From assembly GCA_947591155.1 (NCBI GenBank), contig CANQDA010000038.1:1-34096 (forward strand): a stretch of DNA of 34,096 nucleotides, written 5' to 3'. Below, piece after piece: positions 8,562 through 17,800 of the stretch. Position 1 is the stretch's first letter. Each line of letters starts with the position of its first letter. Under the pieces are notes generated by a model. That model ran no database searches. It was not told where the DNA came from and saw only the letters and a list, made by a program, of their open reading frames with translations. This stretch comes from an uncultured Lachnospiraceae bacterium (lineage in GTDB: Bacteria > Bacillota > Clostridia > Lachnospirales > Lachnospiraceae). Position numbers and translations under genes: made by a program.

Positions 8562-10025
8562 TTATCCCTCTATAATGACCTCCCGGTGATAGATGCAACA
8601 GCTGTCGAGCACATCCTTTAGCGTCTGTCCCTCCTCGTTCGTCTCATGCTCGTCAAAATAGCTCCCCTTGATCTGCCGGCCCTCAAAATCCTCCCAGGTG
8701 ATCCAGTAGATATCGACCCTGGAAACGTCGTGATCGTCGATCGCCAGCATATTGACGCTGCCGCCGGTGCGGCCGGTCGACATGCGCTTACCGTCCGCGT
8801 CCAGTACCAGCAGCATCGTGTCTGCGTCAGTGGCAATATTGTAATCCACCAGAAGTTCAAACGGCGTCCTTGTGACCGAAGAGACTGCAAATTCCTCTTC
8901 GCTGTCCCCGTCCACCTGCACGGTGACGGTCCGGTCATGATCAACCGTTATGTTCAGGTCAAAAGGAAACGGCCCGTCATACCAGTAATTCTCATATTGG
9001 TTAGGATAATCGTGGTAGTCCGGCACCATGTTATCCAGCTTCTTCTGCCATGCGATCCATTCCTCATCCGACATCTGCTCAATGGTCTTTGTGTCGGGCG
9101 CCTCCACTCCGGCCACCTCGTAGATGGAGACAGGATCCTTCCGATAACCGATGATCTGATCGATGGAAAACGATACGTCAAACTGCTCCGGCAGTTCCTT
9201 CTTCTGAATCAGCTCCTGATACTCGTCAAGCGTCTGCGCGTCTATCTCTCCTCCCTGCTCCTCCATCATCCGATTATACTCGGTGTAATCCGTGAGCGAA
9301 TCGGCAAGCTCCAGGCGGTACATGCCGAGGTAGGTACAGTCGTCGATCAGCTTTCCGCTCAGCTCCCCGCTGCCCAGCATCACCGGCGTATCGCAATAGC
9401 TGAACTTCGCCTGTCCTTCCAGAGCCAGGATCGGGGAACCGCTATCCTGCCATTCAAGAAGATCCGTCATCGGCTCCTCCGTCTTCAGCTGCATCGTCAC
9501 ATACAACGCCACCTCGTTGCAGTACACCTCCGACAGCGTCACGGTCATGCCGCCCACGGTCTGTGTGTACGCAGCATTCTGCGTTCCGTTCTCCTTTGTC
9601 GAAGCTCCCGCGTTTTCCTGCTCTGCCGATCCGGCGTCGCTCTGATCCGCCGTCTCCACGGCCGTCGATTCCTCTTCGATCCTGGCCGTCGATACGCCAT
9701 CCGTCTCGCTTTCCTCCACAAGCGCCGTACCAACCCCGCTGTAATCGCCCGGGTAATTAACGTCGTCGCCGATCTGCTCAAACAGATGACCGATCAGCGG
9801 AAGCTGCGACGCCAACGCCGGGTTGCTCACGCAGAAAATACCAACCGCCAACATCGCCGCGGCGGTCCCGGCCGCGCCGTACCACAGCCTGTGCCCGCAC
9901 GCTTTCTTTTGCTTCTGTGAGCAGATCTGCCGGTAAGTCTGCTCCAGCCGTTCCTCGACCGTCTCGGAAGGCTGCATCTCTCTTCCCAGTACCTTGTACA
10001 TATCCTGTTCCGTATAACGTCTCAT
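8562..10025 (-). CDS. DUF4179 anti-sigma-like membrane protein
   Basis: The 487-aa product has a short cytoplasmic N-terminus (~45 aa), one membrane helix (~46-66) and an extracellular part. It begins with NPALASQLPLIGHLFEQIGD, the hallmark of DUF4179, and is followed by an acidic Ser/Thr/Glu-rich linker (~105-155) and the VGGMTVTLSEVYCNEVALYV domain. It begins 17 nt after the ECF sigma gene with AGGAGGAATTTAT before the ATG, so the two are translated from one mRNA. Family members encoded next to ECF sigma factors are thought to act as their membrane anti-sigma partners, sensing an envelope signal. The role here is inferred from this context. Confidence 0.88.
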   Translation of the reverse strand: MRRYTEQDMYKVLGREMQPSETVEERLEQTYRQICSQKQKKACGHRLWYGAAGTAAAMLAVGIFCVSNPALASQLPLIGHLFEQIGDDVNYPGDYSGVGTALVEESETDGVSTARIEEESTAVETADQSDAGSAEQENAGASTKENGTQNAAYTQTVGGMTVTLSEVYCNEVALYVTMQLKTEEPMTDLLEWQDSGSPILALEGQAKFSYCDTPVMLGSGELSGKLIDDCTYLGMYRLELADSLTDYTEYNRMMEEQGGEIDAQTLDEYQELIQKKELPEQFDVSFSIDQIIGYRKDPVSIYEVAGVEAPDTKTIEQMSDEEWIAWQKKLDNMVPDYHDYPNQYENYWYDGPFPFDLNITVDHDRTVTVQVDGDSEEEFAVSSVTRTPFELLVDYNIATDADTMLLVLDADGKRMSTGRTGGSVNMLAIDDHDVSRVDIYWITWEDFEGRQIKGSYFDEHETNEEGQTLKDVLDSCCIYHREVIIEG

Positions 10026-10042
10026 ATAAATTCCTCCTGCAC

Positions 10043-10543
10043 TTATAAACTATTGACAAGTATGCTCCGCAGAGTGCCGCGTGTGCGGTGCAGCTTGCTC
10101 TTGACAGTATTCTCCCTGATCCCCAGGATCTCCGCGATCTCGCGCGTGGTAAACTGCTCCCCGTAGTACAGCAGCAGGATCATCTGGCAGTCCTCCGGGA
10201 ACGACGAGATCATCTCGCGAAACTCCACATCGGAGAACTCCTGCTCGAGATAGCGCGCCTCCGGAAAGATCTCCATCACATCGCATTTTTTGCGCTCCCG
10301 AAGCATCCGGTTACACGAATTGATCAGGATCTTTATCAGCCAGGTCCTGAAATACTCCGCGTGTTTCAGCTCCGGTATATGCTCCCATGCGGAGAGCACG
10401 GTGTCCGAGATCGCATCCGCGATATCGTCCTCGCTGCTGAAAAATCCCTTCGCGACCCGATACAGGCTGCTTTTGTTGGATTCGATCAGCGACACAAAGG
10501 CGTCCGCGTCTCCTTTCCGGGCCTTTTTTACCAAAATCTGCAT
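10043..10543 (-). CDS. ECF RNA polymerase sigma factor
   Basis: The 166-aa protein shows sigma region 2 (DAFVSLIESNKSSLYRVAKG, DDIADAISDTVLSAWEHIPE, then FRTWLIKILINSCNRMLRE) and region 4 (FPEDCQMILLLYYGEQFTTR, then EIAEILGIRENTVKSKLHRTR, a helix-turn-helix for the -35 element) with nothing between, as expected for extracytoplasmic-function factors. GGAGGAGTGGA precedes ATG 10543. It is the first gene of a two-gene unit with the DUF4179 protein. It may drive its own transcription from the unusual promoter at 10620-10652; its targets are unknown. Confidence 0.95.
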   Translation of the reverse strand: MQILVKKARKGDADAFVSLIESNKSSLYRVAKGFFSSEDDIADAISDTVLSAWEHIPELKHAEYFRTWLIKILINSCNRMLRERKKCDVMEIFPEARYLEQEFSDVEFREMISSFPEDCQMILLLYYGEQFTTREIAEILGIRENTVKSKLHRTRGTLRSILVNSL

Positions 10544-10619
10544 TCCACTCCTCCTCCGGATGCCGTCCCCCTCATCCGAACATCCCTCTTGTTCTCGGCC
10601 GGTCGTATTACAATTACAT

Positions 10620-10652
10620 CTATTAGATGCATGAAGAGCCGGTTTTGGTGCA
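10620..10652 (-). promoter_or_regulatory. Candidate autoregulated ECF promoter
   Basis: Read leftward, TGCACC (10652-10647), a 17-bp spacer and CATCTAATAG (10629-10620). No SigA -10/-35 pair is obvious here. The arrangement recalls ECF promoters with a TG(N)AACC-type -35 and a (C)GTCTAAT-type -10. The -10 also forms the palindrome CATCTATTAGATG. This is based on pattern only. Confidence 0.4.
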
Positions 10653-10700
10653 GGAAATATTTTTTACTTGTAAATTTTTTCTGAACCAGACGATCATAAC

Positions 10701-10731
10701 AAAACAAAAACAGACGGTGATGATCCGTCTG
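10701..10731 (-). terminator. Intrinsic terminator, leftward
   Basis: CAGACGG (10731-10725), a 7-nt loop and CCGTCTG (10717-10711), followed leftward by TTTTTGTTTT. It lies 45 bp after the 58-aa gene and ends the secreted-protein transcript before the sigma promoter. Confidence 0.85.
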
Positions 10732-10775
10732 TCGTCCTATTCGCATGTATGAAATTTCCCTGTCTGCTTATCAGG

Positions 10776-10952
10776 TCATGAATTCTGTTTGGTATTTCTC
10801 AGTGCGCTGTCCACAAGCTTGATCAGCTCCAGTGCGCTCCTGAACTGCTGCGTGACGTTTTTCTCTGTCCACAGGATCGAACCCTGCCATGTCGCATTCT
10901 CGCAACGATCGATCTGAATCACAAATCTTCCGGCGATTTTTTTCTTTTCCAT
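10776..10952 (-). CDS. Small protein, 58 aa, unknown
   Basis: An ATG at 10952 with AGGAGA six bases upstream opens a 58-codon frame ending in TGA at 10778-10776. The product starts MEKKKIAGRFVIQIDRCENA, continues TWQGSILWTE, and ends with an amphipathic helix FRSALELIKLVDSAL. The beta-strand, WQG..W strand, helix pattern resembles small hypothetical proteins common in gut clostridia. It is read in the same direction as the secreted protein at 11018, 65 bp downstream of its stop, and before a shared terminator, so the two are probably one transcript. No function can be assigned. Confidence 0.75.
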   Translation of the reverse strand: MEKKKIAGRFVIQIDRCENATWQGSILWTEKNVTQQFRSALELIKLVDSALRNTKQNS

Positions 10953-11017
10953 AGCGTTCTCCTGTCCTTGCTTCCTTCTGTGTCCCGTACTCCATATCCT
11001 GTCGTTTCCGATCTGAA

Positions 11018-11641
11018 TTACATTGCGAAGTTTACGGAACTCATGTTGCTGCCTTCTTCGGTCTCAGCCGTTACGTTGTTCGCGCCGTTCTCGTCGATGT
11101 GGTAGATGCCCTGCGTCTCTTCGCTGTTGATCTGCACCGTCTTGAACTCTACCTGTACGTATACGCTGTCGTCTGCAAGCTCCACTTCGTTTCCGTCTGC
11201 CGTGAAGGTCACATCGTAGAAGCTGTACTGCGCGTCCTCGCCTGCTCCCGTAGCCGCCTTCGCCGCTTCGTACTCCTCGCTGCCTTCCTCGAGCTTTCTT
11301 ACCTGCATCTCGATGTTCTCCGGAAGCTCTACAGCTGCCTGTGCTGCGATGATCACTTCGTCGTTCTCGTATGTGAAGCTCTGCGCCTCAGCTGCCTCAG
11401 TCTCAGTCTCGGTCTCGGTAATCTGCTGCTCGGCCTCCGCCGCAACCTCTGCCGGAACCTCCGCCGTCGCGATCGTCTCGAATCCGAGCACTTCGATCTC
11501 AACTGCCGGTGCCGCTGTCTCTTCTGCGATCTCTTCTACTGCTTCATAGGACTCCTCAACGATGAAGTCTTCTTCCGCCATTGCCGGTGCGCTTACCATG
11601 AATGCTGCGATCGTTGCTGCCAGGATCATCTTCTTCATCAT
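11018..11641 (-). CDS. Secreted protein with adhesin-type module
   Basis: The 207-aa product has a clear signal peptide (MMKKMILAATIAAFMVSAPAMA, cleavage near AMA-EE), an acidic Glu/Thr/Ala-rich segment (~22-85) and a C-terminal domain (~86-207). That domain starts SFTYENDEVIIAAQAAVELP and contains EEYEAAKAAT, YSFYDVTFTADGNEVEL and the final VNFAM strand. The same order of motifs occurs in the adhesin next door (FTCEYGNMVVTATL, LPEGAQ, YDMHFEVNGAEVEP, FTTDSFSTFVI). The protein has no sorting signal or membrane helix after the signal peptide, so it should be released. AAGGAGGACAAAGCA precedes ATG 11641. Its C-terminus ends where the module's last strand would lie. Function unknown. Confidence 0.8.
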   Translation of the reverse strand: MMKKMILAATIAAFMVSAPAMAEEDFIVEESYEAVEEIAEETAAPAVEIEVLGFETIATAEVPAEVAAEAEQQITETETETEAAEAQSFTYENDEVIIAAQAAVELPENIEMQVRKLEEGSEEYEAAKAATGAGEDAQYSFYDVTFTADGNEVELADDSVYVQVEFKTVQINSEETQGIYHIDENGANNVTAETEEGSNMSSVNFAM

Positions 11642-11704
11642 TGCTTTGTCCTCCTTTTTCTTTCTATCTATGTTCTCGAAACCGTTTTCCTTTTTGTTGA
11701 TTCG

Positions 11705-11713
11705 AGTATAACA
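11705..11713 (-). promoter_or_regulatory. Extended -10 promoter
   Basis: Read leftward, TGTTATACT (11713-11705) is a TGn-TATACT extended -10. No good -35 stands 17 bp upstream, which such promoters tolerate. It lies about 65 bp before the secreted-protein start and downstream of the adhesin terminator, so the small unit has its own expression. Confidence 0.5.
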
Positions 11714-11793
11714 TGGGAACTCTTTCGCAAATTATTTCGTCAATAACTTTTTCTGCTCTTTTTCAAAAAATATGAAAGAATTTTTCAGGGGGC

Positions 11794-11822
11794 AAAAAAG
11801 AGGACGACACGCCGTGCCGTCC
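11794..11822 (-). terminator. Intrinsic terminator of the adhesin gene
   Basis: Read leftward, GGACGGCAC, GGC, GTGTCGTCC (11822-11802; one G-U pair) then TCTTTTTTG. It stands 39 bp after the adhesin stop codon and separates the adhesin from the secreted-protein unit. Confidence 0.85.
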
Positions 11823-11860
11823 CCAGACTTTGTTTTGCTTTACTTCTTTATTGTACGTCT

Positions 11861-14800
11861 TTACTTCTCAATTCTTCTGCGCCGGCGCAGCACTGCGACC
11901 ATCGTCGCCAGAACAGCTGCCGCCAACATCAGCAGAACATATCTCGCGATCGGAGTATTGTCTCCTGTCTTCACAGACCTGGCCGTCGATTTTACCGCTT
12001 CGCTTTCACTTTCGCTCTCGAACTCAGACTCTGTCTCCTCCTGCTCCTGGTTCGTGATCGTCACATTGGCAGACATATTGCTTTCATCCAGCGTGACTTC
12101 ACCGTTATCGACCGTCACCGTGTAACCGAAGCTCTTTCCGACCGGTGTACCATCACTCGTAACTTCGGTCACATACAGAGTCGTCTTCTTGCCCGGCTCA
12201 CACACTACAGAAACAGATTCGCTCGCAGACGAGCTTCCGTTAAGCTCCAGCGCCACAACGTTCCTCGTCACTTTGTCGGAAAGTGTTGTATGCGCCTCGT
12301 CCGCAAATATACCTGCATAGAACGTCTCATCGCTCTCCAGTGCTTCTCCGTCTACCCCAAGCAGCTTCTTTGTGATATTCAGTACACCCTCACGGTAGAA
12401 TCCGGGCGGAATCTCCCTGAACGTATTCTCAAACACGATCGTCCCGGAACCATCGGAATTCTCCACGACAATACTCTTGCCTTTGTTAAAGTTCGCGGTA
12501 AACAGCGTACCGTCCTTCACCTTTCCGTTCAGGATCACTTCGCCATCCGAATTCACTTCACCTACATAATAGATCCTGCCGATATCGATATTCTCAAACG
12601 TCACCGTCGCGGACGACGCCCTCTTAAATTCCAGAGCCTTGATCTCCGTCACACGTTTCTTGCACGCTTCGTCGCTGAACAGCGCCACATAGAATGTCTC
12701 GTCAACCGCAAAGACCTTCTCCCCGAGAACAGTCAGTTCCTTCGTCACGCTGATCTTGCCGTTTCTCGGCTCCTCCGGGGTCGGATTCGGGATGATCTGC
12801 GTGAGCACCTTCGGATCGTGGCCGACCTGCACGCCCGCCTGGTTCTCTACGATATGGTCATCCTTTCTCGCGTCGAGATTGACCTTTGTCGTCAGGGTCA
12901 CCTTCCCGCTCTGTCCGGCCGCCACATTCCTGATCACCCAGGTCACCGTGCGCGTCGCGGAATCATAAGTGCCTCCCTGATCCGCGCTCACGAAATCCAG
13001 ACCCTCGTCGAGCGGATCCGTCACCGTCACATCGGCCGCTGTATCATGGCCGTTCTTCCAGTAGATCTCGTACGTGATCTGATCACCTACATAGACCGTC
13101 TCATTCGCGCCCGGATCGATCTCTTCCTTCTCCGGTACCGGGTTCGGAATAATGTTCGTCAGCACCTTCGCATCATTGCCGACCTGCACGCCTGCGCGGT
13201 TCAGGACTTCATAATCCTTGCCCTCGCCCGCTGTCGGCGTGTCGCCGTCGCCGTACGTGTAGGTCTTATACGCGTTCTCGTTCACCGTCACGGTCAGCTT
13301 CACGCTGCCCTCTTCTCCGGCCGCCGCATTCAGCATCCACGTCACAACACCGTCCGTGCACGTTCCGCCGTTATCCGCGCTCTTGAACGTCACGCCCGGA
13401 TCCAGCTTATCCGTCACGGTCACCGTCGCCGGCTCGTCATGCCCATTCTTCCAGTGGATCTCGTACATGATATCCTTGCCGACTTCCGTCATTATGCCCT
13501 TGCCCGGAGTTACTTCCGTCTTCTCCGGTACCGGGTTCGGAATGATATCTGTCATCACTGCCGGATCATGGCCTACTTTCACGCTCGCACGGTTCAGAAC
13601 CTCATAGTCCTTACCCTCGCCTGCAACCGGTTTGTCACCGCCGCCATACTGCCAGGTGTCATACGCGTTCTCATTCACCGTCACGATCAGCTTCACGCTG
13701 CCCTCTTCTCCGGCCGCCGCGTTCAGCGTCCATGTCACGACGCCGTCCTTGCATGTGCCGCCGTTGTCCGCGCTCTTGAACGTCACGCCCGGATCCAGCT
13801 TATCCGTTACCGTCACCGTCGCCGGTTCCTTGTGCCCGTTCTTCCAGTGAATCTCGTACGTGATGTCCTTGCCGACTTCCGTCATTATGCCCTTGCCCGG
13901 AGTCACTTCTGTCTTCTCAGGTACCGAATTCTCTACGATATCCGTGTACGCGCTGTCGTTGCCCACCTGCACCTTCGCGCGATTCCAGACCTCATAATCC
14001 TTTGCTTTCTCATCCGCATTGACTACCGGGGCATCCGCTTCGCCGTACTTCCAATCCTTAAACACATTCTCGTTGACAGTCACATTCAGCTCGATCGTGC
14101 CCTTCTCTTCACCCTTCGCCTCGAATTCCCAGGTCACCGTATGCGTCTTCTCGTCATACTTGCCCTCCGGCTTAGAACTTTCGTACGTCACGCCCGGATC
14201 AAGCGGGTCGGTTACCGTCACCTTCGCCGCTTCCTTGTGCCCGTTCTTCCAGCCGATCTCGTACGTGATCGGGTCGCCCACATTCACCATCACGCGGTCG
14301 CCCGGCGTCTGTTCTGTCTTCTCCGGTACAGGATTCTCTACAATAGCTGTATACTGACTGTCATCATCGATCTGCACCTTCGCGCGGTTCCAGACCTCGT
14401 AATCCTTCACCTTCTCATCCGCGTTGACTACCGGGGCATCCGCTTCGCCGTACTTCCAATCCTTGAACGCATTCTCATTGACTGTCACGTTCAGCTTGAT
14501 CGTGCCCTTCTCTTCGCTCTTTGCCTTGAATTCCCAAGTCACCGTATGCGTCTTCTCGTCATACGTGCCTGTCGGTTCGGAGCTTACGTATGATACGCCC
14601 GGTTCCAGCGGATCGGTCACGATTACTTCTGCTTCTTTCTTATACCCGTTCTTCCAGCCGATCTCATACGTGATCGGGTCGCCCACATTCACCATCAGGC
14701 GGTCACCCGGCGTCGGCTCCGTCTTCTCCGGCACCGGGTTCTCCACGATGTTCGTATATACCTTCGGGTCGTTGCCGACCTTCACCGCCGCGCGGTTCCA

Positions 14801-17800
14801 GACCTCATAATCCTTGCCGTCCACAGCCTCGAACTTGTCGTTGTCGTCTTCTAGCCTCGTTTCGTCTACATACTCCCAGCCCTCAAAGGCTTTCTCTGTC
14901 ACCTTTACAGTCAGCGTCACAAATCCTTCGCTCTTCGCCGCTTTCTTTCCAAGGTTCCATGTAACCACATCACCAGATGGCGTACCACTATCGCTTGCTT
15001 TTACAAACTCCACGCCCGGATCCAGCTTATCCGTGATCACCACGTCCGCTTCCGCGTCCTGGTAATTCTTCCAGGTAATCTTATAAACAATCTCATCACC
15101 AATGCCGACCATCTTGCGGTCGCCCGGCTCCAGTTCCGTCTTCTCAGGCCCCTCGTCTACTGGATTCGGGATGATTTCTGTCTTTACTTCATCGTCATTG
15201 CCAATTTTAACGCCTGCCTGGTTCAGGATCTTTCCATCCTCGTCCGCGCCTGCGCCTTCCGTGTAATCCCAGGTAAGCTTCGCGTCTTTGTTTACTCTTA
15301 CCTTCAGCTCTACATCGCCTTCGGCTCCACCAGGCTGTGCCTTAAGAACCCAGGTCACTGTGTGGGTAGCTTCATCATGGTTTCCCTCATGGTCTGCGCT
15401 TTCAAAATCCACTCCCGGATCCAGTTTATCCGTGATCGTCACATCCGCCGATTCCTCATGGCCATTCTTCCAGTGGATCTTATAGGTAATCTCCTGACCG
15501 ATTCCAACTAACTCGTCCTTGCCCGGATCTGTCTCTTCTTTCTCCGGTACAGGATTCGGAATAATCTTTGTAAGTACTTTTGAATCATTCCCAACCTGAA
15601 CGCCGGCACGGTTTACAACCTGATGATCTTTGCCGCCTTTATCTGTAGGTATGTCACTATCCTCATCATACTGATAATTCTTAAATGCGTCCTTATTTAC
15701 TTTTACTGTCAGCGTTACTTTCCCTGAATCCCCAGCCTTCTTTTCGCCAAGATCCCATTTCACAGTATGGTTTTCATAAGAAGTCTCCTCCGGGTCTGCA
15801 CTCACGAAATCCACCCCTGGATCCAACACATCAGTCACAAAAACTTCTGCCGCTTCATCGCGATAGTTCTCCCATGTGATTTCGTAGGTAATTTCCTGAC
15901 CGATCTCAACCATCTTTCCCTCGCCAGGTGTTGTCTCGGTCTTTTCCGGGGTAGTTTTGTAGTTTACAAATTGCGGCGTCTCTTTAATTAATGTTTCAGC
16001 ATCCTTCTCGTCCAGATAATAGTATGAGATATCTGCACTTAGCGAATCTCCTGCATTTATTTTGACGACCATTTTAATAATACGTGTGTCATATATTATA
16101 TGGCTGTCCTTTTCCTTATTTTCCGGGATACGCTCCTTTATGTAATATATTTTCTCAGTACCTGTTCCTATTTCATCATCTGAAAGCAAAATTTGTTTAA
16201 AAAGGACTTCGCCTGTGTTCGTATTAGACACTGTACCGATAGGTTCAACATTTTCCCCACTAGGATCCTCACTGTAAAGGTCAAACCAAAACTGACCATT
16301 TTGCAGTGTATCATCTTTCAGAATTTTCTGAACTTTCGGTTGGATCAGAATTGCCCTTGAATGAATATCCAAAGTAAAATCCAGTCCGGTATTCGTCGGG
16401 CATTTATTAGATGCATCCATAATATCCTGCTTATCCATCGTAGCATTAAATCCTGTAACCTCAAAATCATCTATTCCCGCGACGGACGCATCAGTGCCAT
16501 CTACTTTCCGACTGATAGGTTTCAAAAGAAGCTCAAGATTGAATACTACCTTGTCAACATCTGTACGCTTAATTGCCCTTGTTTCCGGAACTTTATTTAC
16601 ACCATCCCTCAAATGCCCTTTCCCATCGGTTTGATACGCTGATGAAAGCTCATATTGAGTGCTGTCCGGTCCCAAATCAGATTCCCAGTATTCTCCAGCA
16701 GTCAAGTGTCCCACTAAATTGCCTTCTGAATCTGTAATAATCTTTCCATCTGCATTATAAACATTACAGTAATTTACGCCGCAGACAAATACATTATAAA
16801 CCGTCTCAATTTTTGTCTCTTTTCCGGTTGCATCGATTTGTGTTTCAGTAATTGTATATGTTCCGCCATCTTTTATTTCGATGTCAAAATGATTCGCATC
16901 ATTTTCTGACGGTTTCACGTAAATATAAAATTTCTCATTGCCAAATTGAATATATGTTTGTTTTCCGGTTTCTGCATCTTCCTTAACTTTGCAGGTGATT
17001 GTTGCTCTGTTTCCGTCTTTTGAATGTGTAACTTCTTGAATTCCCCCATAACTAGAATCAATCGAAAATTCACTTCCACCATTAGACACACCCGTTAATG
17101 AAATAGTGTCCCCTGGATAAGCAACATACTTTCCGCCGTTGGCATCTCCATCTTTAATCATTCCAAAGTTCTTAATATACAGCCTTTCATGGGATCCGTC
17201 TTCACTGGCAATGGGATTCCATATATAATTTTCCTCACCATAACCTGTAGTTATACCAGGCAGATTCTCGTTGATTGTATCCTTATGCCGAATATTATCA
17301 ATCTTTGTTTTAACATAAATCGGTTCTTTTACAGTGATATAAAATGTCTTTTCAGTGTTATCTCCATTTTTCAATAAAATACTACAATCGCCGACTCGTT
17401 CTCCGGTAAAGCTTGCAGTCAATTTCCCACTGCTAACCGCGTTCGAAGTTCCATTCACACTTCCTATGCCATCGCTTCCTCCCTCAAATTTCCATGCTCC
17501 AGACGACGGCACCGCTGCCGACAGTTGCATTGTCTCTCCCACATAAACAACATAGCGGCGATAATCGTGATTCCCATCAAAAAAACCTGTATAAATACCA
17601 GACGCGTCATCTATATTTATATTCGTATATTCATGAGTCCCTAATCTAATCTTATCAATAAATATCTCAATTGACCCCGCGATTGTCATCCATCCTCCCC
17701 GGATGACAAACGTGGAAAAGCTATCGGTAGTAAACCCCACCTCACTAACCTTTCCGTCATCGGTCGCACTAACGCTGTCCGTCACGTCCTCAACCGTGCT

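Noticed and set aside
10771..10995. 74-codon leftward frame overlapping the 58-aa gene
   Set aside because: The 58-codon frame in another phase has a proper ribosome site and a protein-like pattern; this one is highly charged without structure.
12290..14593. 767-codon open frame on the rightward strand across the adhesin repeats
   Set aside because: It is antisense to a protein with clear domain repeats and its product is Arg/His/Leu-rich with the same periodicity; the openness follows from the codon bias of the real gene.
12770..15945. CRISPR-like regular repeats
   Set aside because: The repeats are ~390 bp, in frame and encode homologous protein domains; there are no short palindromic repeats with spacers.
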